Source: Verrucomicrobiales bacterium (GTDB lineage: Bacteria > Verrucomicrobiota > Verrucomicrobiia > Verrucomicrobiales > DEV007). Taken from it: a stretch of 37,136 nucleotides of DNA. A model generated the notes under the pieces. It ran no database searches. It worked only from the letters and a program-made list of their open reading frames with translations, and had not been told where the DNA came from. Shown piece after piece: positions 17,019 through 25,214 of the stretch. Each line of letters begins with the position of its first letter. Position 1 is the first letter of the stretch. The position numbers were made by a program, and so were the translations under genes. The DNA is taken from positions 1 to 37,136 of the forward strand of contig JAKISY010000042.1 in assembly GCA_021648365.1 (NCBI GenBank), written 5' to 3'.

Positions 17019-17233
17019 ATGACTAAGCTCATTCAGTTCACAGTTCAACTCAAATCGCAACGATCCAACCGCCCTCCCATATTGGCAAGCGAGACGCTCG
17101 CCCTACAACTTGCCCGTCGCCTCCCTCTTCTCTTCCTCCGCGTCTCTGCGTCTTGAAGGAAGCGGACGTGTTCCATCTTCTTCTCTTCAGCTTCGCTTCG
17201 ACGCACGGCATTCGGCTGATTGCTTGCCAAAAC
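17019..17233. other. Repeat-bearing intergenic region
   Basis: No gene is seen. It holds part of the GCTCGCCCTACAA element at 17085-17115 and a CTCCGCGTCTCTGCGTCTTG phrase at about 17135-17155 similar to those in the 7.1-7.7 kb region. Confidence 0.5.
17085..17115. repeat. Half copy of a GTAGGGCG-type palindromic element
   Basis: GCGAG and CTCGC form a 5-bp hairpin with loop ACG at 17089-17101, followed by CCTACAACTTGCC. The segment from CAAGCG to CCTACAA matches 33161-33183 except for a few central bases. Confidence 0.6.
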
Positions 17234-19702
17234 TCAAATAAACAAGTTAGTCGAAGATTCCGCTGATGATCCCAGAAAATCGGCCACCCCTCCTACCTCC
17301 ACGCCGTCGATCAACTCCTCTAATCGAATACCCATCGCCTCCATCGACATCGAGCAGACGACCAGACGCACCTTTTGTTTTTTAGCGTCAGCCAACAACC
17401 CTTGCACATTGGGTAGCCCCTTGCTCGCCATGCGTTGTTTCATCATCGCCGTGCCCATACCCATCATGTGCATATTAGAAAGTGGCAACTTGCTCAAACC
17501 ACGAGGTAACATCCAACCAAACATTTTTGCCATGAAAGACTTACCGCCCACTGCTGAACCCTGTTCTTTGCGCAAAGCATTGATACCCCAAAAAGTGAAA
17601 AAAATCGTCACCGGTCCACCCATCGCAGCCGCGCCATTCGCGATCACCAAACCCGCGAGCACTTTGTCCATCTCTTGTGAGAAAATCACCAAACTGGTTC
17701 CACTACCAGCACGCACCGGCGCACAGCTCCCCGCCACCGCCTGACTCAAATCAGCCGACTTCCTCAACCTACCAGTGATGATACCCGCTTGTTTTTTTAC
17801 ATCCAAAAACTCTAAGCCCTGCGCCTTGCAGAAAGCTGGTAAATCCGTAGCAAAACCTGTATCCGAAGCCGCCACTTCAAGCACTTGCCCTGGCGCTAAG
17901 TCAGCTAAAGCATCCTTCACCTTCATGATCGGACCGGGGCAGGCCAAGCCCGTCGCATCGAGCATGACTGGAGCAACATCGCAGCTTCTAGCCGCAGATA
18001 AGACTGGCGGGCTGTTCTTTTCTAAATTCGATGGTGTAACCGGTGGCTGGGCGACTGTACTGTGCAACTTCGTCCCCCCGACAAGGCTCTTCACATCAAA
18101 ACCATTCTGACTAAGAATCCTCGCAGCAAAATAACTCGACTTACCCAAAGCGCACACCGTGACCACAGGTTTGCTTCGATCCAACTCTTCCATCCGATCC
18201 CTCAATTCGGGCAAAGGTATGTTGATCGCGCCCGGCATAGGCTTAGCCTCCGCCATCAATGCCGGACGAGCATCCACCACCTGAGTCCCCTCGTCAGGAA
18301 AATCAAAAGTCGGCGCAAACAACCCGTCCTGAATATTCGTCGCATTAAACCCCGCTATATTGATGGGATCTTTCGCGCTGCCAAAGGGCGGAGCGTAAGC
18401 CAACTCCAAATGGCACAAGTCTGCTATCGTCAAACGACCTCGAATCGCCGTTGCCAACACATCCAATCGTTTGTCCACCCCCAAAGCACCCGTCACCTGA
18501 CCTCCTAACAAACGACCATCAGCCAAATCCCAGAGGATTTTCACCGTCACATGAACCGCCCCAGGATAATAACCCGCATGATTAAAATCCGTCACCGTCG
18601 TGGTGCCGTAATCCTTACCCACAGCCTCTAGGCGACGCTCCGTCCAGCCCGTAAGACCCGCGCTGGTATCAAAAGCGCGCACAATCGAGGTCCCTATCGA
18701 ACCTGGATAAGGGCGCGCAATATCGGGTCTGACTATATGATCCGCTGCCACCCGTCCCTGACGATTAGCCGGTCCACCGAGCGGGATCGCAGCCCGCGTA
18801 TCCAAAATAGGGTCACTGGTTTCCACCGCATCTCCCGCCGCATAAATATCAGCATCCGAAGTCTGTTGAAACTCGTTGACCACAATATGACCACGCTCTC
18901 CCAATTCCAAACCCGCCTCTTTTGCGAGAGAAGTTTCCGGACGGACTCCGATAGATAAAATCACCAAACCTGCTTGGATTTTTCTCCCAGAATCCAACTC
19001 CGCTTCCAGCTGCTCTCCTGCTGATTGGAAAGCTTTAATGCCATCACCCAGAATGAGATCGACATGATTGGCTCGCAGCTCATCTTCCATCAGACGGGTC
19101 AACTCAGCATCCATCTGCGGCAACACCTGCGGCGTCAGCTCTACTAAGGTCACCCGCTTACCGAGATGCACCAACTGCTCCGCCATTTCCAAACCGATGA
19201 AACCCGCCCCAATCACCAATACATTATTCCGCTCCTCCGCCGCAGCCTTGATCCTGTCCATGTCCCCCAGAGTGCGCAAAGTCACAATCCGCGAATCATC
19301 AATACCAGGTAAAGGTGGTCGCAAGGGACTCGCTCCAGGAGACAAAATGAGCTTATCGTAAGCAATGTCCGAACTCTCCCCACTTTCCAGATCCTTAACT
19401 GTCAGCGTTTTTGCATCACGATTGATCGCTGTGGCTTCGGTTAAAGTGCGCACATCCACATTCAACATCTCTCGCAGAGATTCTGGAGTTTGCACCGCGA
19501 GCCGCGAGCGATCCTTGATTTCTCCCCCGATGTGATACGGTAAACCACAGTTAGCAAAAGAAACATCCGGACCACGTTCGATGATCGTGATCTCTGCACT
19601 TTCAGAGAGCCTACGAGCTCTAGCCGCAGCACTCGCCCCACCCGCAACGCCACCAACGATGACCACTCTCAGCGAATCTTTTTCTTGTTTTGACTGACTC
19701 AT
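17234..19702 (-). CDS. Four-domain sulfur-transfer fusion: CoA-disulfide reductase, rhodanese, TusA, DsrE-like
   Basis: An 822-residue cytoplasmic protein. Residues 11-450 are a pyridine nucleotide-disulfide oxidoreductase with FAD motif VVIVGGVAGGASAAARARR, the single redox cysteine C52 in SFANCGLPYH (the CoA-disulfide or persulfide reductase signature), NAD motif VLVIGAGFIGLEMAE and the second FAD motif DADIYAAGDAVE. A rhodanese domain (about 460-540) has its active loop at C517. A TusA domain (about 577-650) has the CPGP motif at 588-591. A DsrE/DsrF-like domain (about 665-818) has a cysteine at C783. Fusions of this order are known and are thought to pass persulfide sulfur from rhodanese to TusA and DsrE while the flavoprotein reduces CoA- or low-molecular-weight persulfides. 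All putative sulfur-carrying cysteines are present. The gene is alone, divergent from the solute-binding lipoprotein. The ATG at 19702 sits just ahead of the first FAD motif. Confidence 0.92.
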   Translation of the reverse strand: MSQSKQEKDSLRVVIVGGVAGGASAAARARRLSESAEITIIERGPDVSFANCGLPYHIGGEIKDRSRLAVQTPESLREMLNVDVRTLTEATAINRDAKTLTVKDLESGESSDIAYDKLILSPGASPLRPPLPGIDDSRIVTLRTLGDMDRIKAAAEERNNVLVIGAGFIGLEMAEQLVHLGKRVTLVELTPQVLPQMDAELTRLMEDELRANHVDLILGDGIKAFQSAGEQLEAELDSGRKIQAGLVILSIGVRPETSLAKEAGLELGERGHIVVNEFQQTSDADIYAAGDAVETSDPILDTRAAIPLGGPANRQGRVAADHIVRPDIARPYPGSIGTSIVRAFDTSAGLTGWTERRLEAVGKDYGTTTVTDFNHAGYYPGAVHVTVKILWDLADGRLLGGQVTGALGVDKRLDVLATAIRGRLTIADLCHLELAYAPPFGSAKDPINIAGFNATNIQDGLFAPTFDFPDEGTQVVDARPALMAEAKPMPGAINIPLPELRDRMEELDRSKPVVTVCALGKSSYFAARILSQNGFDVKSLVGGTKLHSTVAQPPVTPSNLEKNSPPVLSAARSCDVAPVMLDATGLACPGPIMKVKDALADLAPGQVLEVAASDTGFATDLPAFCKAQGLEFLDVKKQAGIITGRLRKSADLSQAVAGSCAPVRAGSGTSLVIFSQEMDKVLAGLVIANGAAAMGGPVTIFFTFWGINALRKEQGSAVGGKSFMAKMFGWMLPRGLSKLPLSNMHMMGMGTAMMKQRMASKGLPNVQGLLADAKKQKVRLVVCSMSMEAMGIRLEELIDGVEVGGVADFLGSSAESSTNLFI

Positions 19703-19882
19703 ATAAACTTAAACTCAGGTTGAAATTAACCGTATTATCACTTGGGTATATGACCTATCTTCAGCATGTCAACTTCTCTCTCTTACGAAAATCCACATTT
19801 ATCCCGTTGTAGCCATTCTTTCCTTTGCGTCTCGCTCTGGACTGAATGAAACTTCCACTATCATCACCCCTTAAATCATCAC

Positions 19883-20692
19883 ATGAATCGCCTACTTGCT
19901 GCTCCTTTTTTATTCACCCTCTCATGGCTCATCTCCTGCTCGCCTACCGATCAGTCAAGCTCCTCGACTGACCAAGCCGAGCCCCTCGTGATCGGTATGG
20001 AACTCGCTTACCCTCCCTTCGAGATGCGTGGCGCCGACGGCAAACCCGACGGCATCAGTGTGCGCATGGCAGAAGACCTCGCCGCCCACCTCAAACGACC
20101 GCTTAAAATCGAAGACATCGCCTGGGACGGCATCATCCCCTCATTGCAATCGGGTAAAATTGATTTGATCATTTCATCGATGACCCGCACCGATGAGCGA
20201 GCCCAAGCAATCGATTTTTCCGATCCTTACGTCAGCAACGGACTGTGCATGTTAGTTGCAAAAAACTCCCCCTACAAAAACATCGACGACCTGCAGGAAA
20301 GCACCGCCAAAGTCACCGTCAAACTCGCCACCACTGGGCACCTCTATGCGCAAGCCGAACTCGAAGGCGTCGAACTCATCGTGCTCGACGAAGCCTCCAT
20401 GTGCGCCCTCGAAGTAGCGCAAGGCAAAGCCGATGCCTTCATCTACGATCAGATATCCATCTACCGCCTCCAACAACAACACCCTGAAAAAACCCGCGCT
20501 CTGCTCCAGCCCATCCGCCAAGAAGAGTGGGCGATCGGCATCAAAAAGGGCAATCACTCACTGCAACAACAAGTCAATGACTTCCTCAAAATCTACCGTG
20601 GCGAAAAGAAATTCGAAGCCCTCGCCCAACGCTACATGAAAAAAGAAAAACAAGCCTTCGAAGAAGCCGGCGTCCCTTTCATTTTCCACTAA
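19883..20692 (+). CDS. Family 3 solute-binding lipoprotein (amino-acid type ABC substrate-binding protein)
   Basis: A 269-residue protein with signal peptide and lipobox LISC (lipidated C19). The mature part is an SBP_bac_3 fold: VIGMELAYPPFEMRGADGKP, GISVRMAEDLAAHL, IAWDGIIPSLQSGKIDLIIS, MTRTDERAQAIDFSDPY, and a late QGKADAFIYDQISIY. These match periplasmic binding proteins for polar amino acids; the conserved arginine for the ligand carboxylate is in the TRTDERA block. No permease or ATPase gene adjoins, so it must serve a transporter encoded elsewhere or act in sensing. It is divergent from the sulfur-transfer gene with 180 bp between. The ligand cannot be read from sequence; cystine or another sulfur amino acid would fit the neighbour but is only a guess. 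Confidence 0.87.
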   Translation: MNRLLAAPFLFTLSWLISCSPTDQSSSSTDQAEPLVIGMELAYPPFEMRGADGKPDGISVRMAEDLAAHLKRPLKIEDIAWDGIIPSLQSGKIDLIISSMTRTDERAQAIDFSDPYVSNGLCMLVAKNSPYKNIDDLQESTAKVTVKLATTGHLYAQAELEGVELIVLDEASMCALEVAQGKADAFIYDQISIYRLQQQHPEKTRALLQPIRQEEWAIGIKKGNHSLQQQVNDFLKIYRGEKKFEALAQRYMKKEKQAFEEAGVPFIFH

Positions 20693-20711
20693 TCCTTCAA
20701 CCCCCTGGAGG

Positions 20712-20729
20712 GGCATGCTCCTGCATGCC
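20712..20729. repeat. Short-loop palindrome, GGCATGC stem
   Basis: GGCATGC and GCATGCC form a perfect 7-bp stem around the 4-nt loop TCCT, 20 bp after the solute-binding protein stop and between convergent genes. No T tract follows. It is a member of the variable-stem palindrome set. Confidence 0.6.
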
Positions 20730-20802
20730 TTCCTCTCTCTGAATAGGCGTCTCCCTACCCTCCTCCGCTACGCCCCATCATTTCATCCACCTCCCCCCCT
20801 TT

Positions 20803-21774
20803 TCACAAAATCAACATGCAATCCCCGTAACTGTAAAAACGGTATTCATTCTCAATCGCCTGTTCATAAGCCTCCCGCACCAAATCTTTGCCCGCAAAAG
20901 CACTCACCATCATCAGCAAAGTCGAACCAGGTAGGTGGAAATTCGTCAACATCACATCGACCACTTTGAACGAATAAGGCGGGTAGATAAAAATATCGGT
21001 CGCCCCCTGTTGTGCCACCAAGTCTCCCTGTTGCCCACAATGCTCCAATACCCGCGAGACCGTCGTCCCTATCGATACTACCCGCTGTGCACCAGCGATC
21101 TTGTCCACTACCTCTTCGCCCAAAACAAACTGCTCCGAGTGCATCACATGATCCTCCACCTCATCCACCCGCACAGGTTGAAAGGTCCCCACTCCCACGT
21201 GCAAGGTCACAAAAGCATGATCAAACTCAGCCAGAATTTCTGGAGTAAAATGCAAACCCGCCGTCGGCGCAGCGATCGCCCCTTCATGACGATTGTAAAC
21301 CGTCTGGTATCGCTCACGATCCACTTCGTCATCATCGCGCCCCATATAGTGAGGTAGCGCTAAATGCCCAAACTTCTCCTCATCCACCTCACCATCAAAC
21401 TGAATCACCCGATCCCCATTTTCCAAAATCGACTCCACGGTTCCCGTAGCTTCACCGATCTCGACCGTGCGACCCAGCTTCATGCGTTTGCCAGGCTTGA
21501 CCATACACTGCCATTTTGTCATCGAGAGCTTTGCCACCCGCAACAACTCGATCTTGCCATCATTAGAAAAATAACGCGCCGGTACCACTCTGGTATCATT
21601 CAAAACCAACAAATCCCCCTGTTGTAAATAGTCCTGCAAGTCGGTGAACTTTTTGTGCTCGATCGTGCCCTCCGCACGGTTCACCACCATCATCCGCGAT
21701 TGCCCACGCTCGTCAGGCGGACGATCCGCGATCAACTCCTCTGGCAACTCATACTCAAAATCACTCGTTTTCAT
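20803..21774 (-). CDS. queA: S-adenosylmethionine:tRNA ribosyltransferase-isomerase
   Basis: A 323-residue cytoplasmic enzyme of queuosine biosynthesis that transfers and isomerises the ribosyl part of SAM onto 7-aminomethyl-7-deazaguanine in tRNA, making epoxyqueuosine. Family blocks are continuous: FEYELPEELIADRP at the start, GDLLVLNDTRVVPAR, the RYQTVYN segment, GAIAAPTAGLHFTPEIL, VTLHVGVGTFQPVRV, HSEQFVL, TDIFIYPPY, LTNFHLPGSTLLMMVSAFAG and the end block YRFYSYGDCMLIL. Length is slightly under the usual 340-350. It lies 17 bp downstream of the GH-GT2 fusion in the same direction, so co-transcription is likely although the functions are unrelated. No other queuosine genes are in the window. 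Confidence 0.95.
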   Translation of the reverse strand: MKTSDFEYELPEELIADRPPDERGQSRMMVVNRAEGTIEHKKFTDLQDYLQQGDLLVLNDTRVVPARYFSNDGKIELLRVAKLSMTKWQCMVKPGKRMKLGRTVEIGEATGTVESILENGDRVIQFDGEVDEEKFGHLALPHYMGRDDDEVDRERYQTVYNRHEGAIAAPTAGLHFTPEILAEFDHAFVTLHVGVGTFQPVRVDEVEDHVMHSEQFVLGEEVVDKIAGAQRVVSIGTTVSRVLEHCGQQGDLVAQQGATDIFIYPPYSFKVVDVMLTNFHLPGSTLLMMVSAFAGKDLVREAYEQAIENEYRFYSYGDCMLIL

Positions 21775-21791
21775 TATAATGTTTTTCCAGC

Positions 21792-24293
21792 CTATTCCTC
21801 CACCACCTTGAAACCCAAAGTCTGCGCCACTCCTTTAATGCTCTTTTTGACTCGCGACAACTGCATTCGTAACGCCATACTCGGCATCGCAAAAGTAGCC
21901 AACAATCCCACCCCCAGCCAAACATTCAAAACATCAAAACGCCACATCACGCCTACCGCAAGTAAGACCGCAAAACGCAAAGCCGAAGTCATGAAATTCG
22001 CCCGACCTTCTAGTCGTAGCCGAGTGAGGCATTTTTGATCTGCATGATACTCCGTGACCGTCACCAAGCGCATCGACCACCACACACTCGAGAGCAGCTC
22101 CAAATCCCATGACCTCCAACCATCGCCCACCGAATACTGCGTCCCTTCAACCGTCCAGCGACTCTGCAAAGCCTGCAGCAAATCATCACGAGACAAAGCC
22201 TGCTCACTCCACAAAGCAAAAAACGTCGACTGTCGCTCCCATGCCAAACGTGGAAAAACCAAAGGTTGGTTGATCGGCGGCAAACTGGTCGGCAAGCGCG
22301 CGTAAGGCAAGCTACCCAGATAACGCCTCATGCCACGGTTGAGCGGTTGTATCAATGCCAGAAAGCTCACCACCGCCCGAGCACGAAACCCTGTGAACGG
22401 CTGCTCCAGTTTTGCCTTCCAGCCAAAACGCAGCGCCGTGATCCCTGTCGTCGCGATCATCAATACCGATACCACTGCCGCCAGAGGAAAAATGAAACCG
22501 ACCAAGCCACACACCACTGCCAATAGCACCCATTGAAAACTGCTCACCACATAAGCCCAGCCCCAAGCTCCACTGCTATAGATTGATTGAAAAGGAGCAT
22601 AACCAAAAGGCCCTTGGTAAATCCTCGCCGAGCGACCAATGTCTGCAGCAAAAGTCTGATCATAAACAAAACCCTGCCAGCGCGCCCCACCCATCGCCCC
22701 GAAACGATCTGGATGGCGTGGGATCAGCATCGCCTCAGCCCTGCCATAACCTGCTTGCTGACGCAAATAATCCTTAATTCGAAAACGCCGGTAATGCCAC
22801 ACCATCGCCGCTCCATGGAAACCGATGGTGTAACCGTAGTTCTGCAAACGCCAACAGAAATCCACATCATCACCCGCTGTCCAAAACTCCTCACGGAATC
22901 CACCAATCGCCTCAAACGCCTCTTTGCGAACTGCCAGATTACAACCTGGGATATGCTCCGCCCGCTCATCATCCAGCAACACATGCGCCGGTCCACCCGG
23001 CGACGCCACCACGCAAGCCTGTTCTAAATTGATCGGCTTAGGAGAAATATTCGGCCCACCCATGGCAGCAAAATCGCCCTCCGCGAATCCTTCAGCTAAA
23101 TACAATAACCACTGCTCATCCGCCACACAGTCGTCATCGGTGTAAACCAAAATCTCCCCCGTCGCCTCATCCGCACCCAGATTGCGCGCCGCGCTCAAGC
23201 CGCCGTGCGGCATCTCAAAGTAGCGCACCGCAGGGAACTCTTTTGCAATCTGCTTCACCCCCTCGTCCGCGCCATCGTTGATCAATAGGATTTCATAATC
23301 AGGGTAATCGATCTTCTCCAACGAAGCCAAACATTCTGCCAGCGTCTTCACTCCTCGATAAGTGCAAACGATCACCGAAAAACGCAAGTCCGATACCCTA
23401 CCGATCCCCTGCCCGGACGAAGTGATACCTGACCATTGCTCTCTCAATCGCTCAAAAGCCAACTTGCGACTACCATCCCTGCGCAATAACCCAAAATCCC
23501 AATCCAAAATCTCCATCCCGCCGCGGTACCAGCGGTCACTGAAAGCAAACACCGTCGTGCCAGCCACCCCAGCACGACAACAAGCTTCCACATGCCAAGA
23601 CAAAATCTCCGCCTGCATTTCCTCCCCATGATGTTGAGAATCGACACCGAACTCCGTCACCAACAAAGGCAAATCCCCCGCCACATTCTGCAAATGACGC
23701 AAATAATGAGCAAACACCTCACGATCTTCCAAGTAGATGTTAAAGGCCACAAAATCCACATTCCGCACCATCAGGTATTCGCTCGTCGGATAGTTAGCAT
23801 AAGCAAACATCGCCCCCGGATCCACACGCCGCCCTACGCGAATCAAATCTTCCAACACCCCGCGCACCTTTTCCGCGCCAATCCAGCGCACCAAAGTCGC
23901 AGGTATTTCATTACCCACCAAATAAGCCAACACCCCTGCATGACCGTGAAAAGTCTCAACTGTAGTTACTAACAGCCTACGCGCTTCGACTAAAACTTCC
24001 TCATCCGCCAAAAAGTCCACATGCTGCGCCCAAGGAATCCCGATGATCACTCGCAATCCCAAATCTCTACAAGCATCGACAAAGCTCAAAGGCGGCACCT
24101 CATAAACCCGCAAGACATTCGCCCCGAGATCACGCACCGTCTGCAGATCCGTCATCAAAGCCTCGCCCACAGGCAAAGTGCGCCCTTGCGAATCAGGCGG
24201 GAAAGGTCCAAAGCTCACCGCCTTGACAAAAAAAGGTCGCTCCCCGTCACGAAAAAATTTACCACAAGCAGTGATCCGGTTCACACCCTTCAC
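21792..24293 (-). CDS. Glycoside hydrolase-like TIM barrel fused to a membrane GT2 glycosyltransferase
   Basis: An 833-residue bifunctional protein. Residues 1-290 form a GH2/GH5-like barrel starting RITACGKFFRDGERPFFVKA, with the likely acid/base E129 (VGNE) and nucleophile E214 (LVTEFG), both in place. From about 302 a GT2 domain follows: SVIVCTYRG, the LLINDGADEG acceptor region, GGLSAARNLGADEATGE, and the metal-binding YTDDDC (D386-D388), then GCNLAVRKEAFEAIGGF and GDDVDFCWRL. Two membrane regions lie near 590-640 and close to the C-terminus (about 765-810). It is probably an inner-membrane enzyme for a surface polysaccharide. The start is GTG 24293, since the barrel begins within ten residues; no ATG fits better. 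The frame stays open upstream only to a TAG just beyond 24340. QueA follows after 17 bp. An unusual cytosolic or membrane-associated hydrolase could trim or check the polymer made by the transferase, but the substrate is unknown. Confidence 0.85.
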   Translation of the reverse strand: MKGVNRITACGKFFRDGERPFFVKAVSFGPFPPDSQGRTLPVGEALMTDLQTVRDLGANVLRVYEVPPLSFVDACRDLGLRVIIGIPWAQHVDFLADEEVLVEARRLLVTTVETFHGHAGVLAYLVGNEIPATLVRWIGAEKVRGVLEDLIRVGRRVDPGAMFAYANYPTSEYLMVRNVDFVAFNIYLEDREVFAHYLRHLQNVAGDLPLLVTEFGVDSQHHGEEMQAEILSWHVEACCRAGVAGTTVFAFSDRWYRGGMEILDWDFGLLRRDGSRKLAFERLREQWSGITSSGQGIGRVSDLRFSVIVCTYRGVKTLAECLASLEKIDYPDYEILLINDGADEGVKQIAKEFPAVRYFEMPHGGLSAARNLGADEATGEILVYTDDDCVADEQWLLYLAEGFAEGDFAAMGGPNISPKPINLEQACVVASPGGPAHVLLDDERAEHIPGCNLAVRKEAFEAIGGFREEFWTAGDDVDFCWRLQNYGYTIGFHGAAMVWHYRRFRIKDYLRQQAGYGRAEAMLIPRHPDRFGAMGGARWQGFVYDQTFAADIGRSARIYQGPFGYAPFQSIYSSGAWGWAYVVSSFQWVLLAVVCGLVGFIFPLAAVVSVLMIATTGITALRFGWKAKLEQPFTGFRARAVVSFLALIQPLNRGMRRYLGSLPYARLPTSLPPINQPLVFPRLAWERQSTFFALWSEQALSRDDLLQALQSRWTVEGTQYSVGDGWRSWDLELLSSVWWSMRLVTVTEYHADQKCLTRLRLEGRANFMTSALRFAVLLAVGVMWRFDVLNVWLGVGLLATFAMPSMALRMQLSRVKKSIKGVAQTLGFKVVEE

Positions 24294-24408
24294 GCCTGTG
24301 GTATTGCTCGATTGAATAGCTGAATTTTTCGCTTCGATAATAACCTACCTGAAAGACGCCAATCTAGCCGATATTATTCATCATCCAAGCAAGGTCTTTA
24401 GCGTTTTT

Positions 24409-25077
24409 TCAAAGTAAGCTCATCATCGGTTCGCGCATTTTGATCATGCCTCGACGAATCCTCGCTTTGATCGTACCCACGGGATGCCCCAAACGTTGGG
24501 CGATTTCATTCTGAGTCAGACCTTTGAAAAATGCCAACTCAATCGACTCACGCTGATCTTTAGAAAGTTTCTCCACTTGCTCCCTCACCGCGCGGCACCG
24601 CTCCCTCCGATCAGGCAAATCATAAGCGAAGTCCCGCTGCATCCCAAATTCTGGTACCAAGCTCCGATCCTCCCGATACTCGCTCACCCAGCGACTGCGA
24701 CGCTGCTTGGCACGCAAACGGTCAATCGCCCCATTTCGAGCCATCGATACCAACCACGTGATCGCGCGTCCTTTTTCTGAATGATACTGAAACGCGCACA
24801 ACCAAATTCGCATGCTCACCTCTTGATACACATCCTCCGTTTCATCACTATCATTCAATACCTTGAAAATTGTCGAACACAGCAACCCCTTGTAACGTGC
24901 CAATAATTGCTGAAAAGCCACCGCATCCCCCTTGGCAATAGCCCCCAACCACAGCGCATCCTCCTCATCTTTTGCCAGTAGCGGCTTGCGAGCAGGCTCG
25001 CGTCTAGCCCTCCGCCTGTTATCGGTAGCAATTATTTCCGGGGCTCCAGCATCCAGCAGCGTATAGATCATCCTCAT
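24409..25077 (-). CDS. ECF-type RNA polymerase sigma factor
   Basis: About 222 residues. Region 2 spans about 45-125: LWLGAIAKGDAVAFQQLLAR, the helix with DVYQEVSMRIW, and the DNA-melting segment ITWLVSMARNGAIDRLRAKQ. Region 4 is a complete helix-turn-helix near the end: LSKDQRESIELAFFKGLTQN, EIAQRLGHPVGTIKARIRRG, then KMREPM. The arrangement and the GAIDRLR block resemble SigK-like ECF factors. No anti-sigma gene adjoins it; the RsbW-like kinase at 8.9 kb is too distant to pair on sequence grounds. The frame runs to a TTG at 25119, but the first ATG (25077), just after an AT-rich TTAAATTTAAT leader, is preferred. Confidence 0.9.
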   Translation of the reverse strand: MRMIYTLLDAGAPEIIATDNRRRARREPARKPLLAKDEEDALWLGAIAKGDAVAFQQLLARYKGLLCSTIFKVLNDSDETEDVYQEVSMRIWLCAFQYHSEKGRAITWLVSMARNGAIDRLRAKQRRSRWVSEYREDRSLVPEFGMQRDFAYDLPDRRERCRAVREQVEKLSKDQRESIELAFFKGLTQNEIAQRLGHPVGTIKARIRRGMIKMREPMMSLL

Positions 25078-25119
25078 ATTAAATTTAATAATATAAGAAC
25101 GAATTTTAATCAATTCCAA

Positions 25120-25214
25120 TCTACATTAGAGTTTCTAATCCAACTGACCCCAGTAAAAGAACAGCTAATTGCCCGCACTTTTTGTAACGCGGCCGCCCCC
25201 GCTGCCTTGCCGCA
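25120..25214. repeat. Intergenic fragment with half palindromic element and TGACCCC motif
   Basis: TTTTTGTAACGCGGCCGCCC at 25178-25197 followed by GCTGCCTTGCC resembles the left half of the 33121-33182 element with a few changes. TGACCCCAG at about 25144-25152 is the reverse complement of the GGGGTCAG-type motif repeated at 36.4-37.1 kb. Confidence 0.45.
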
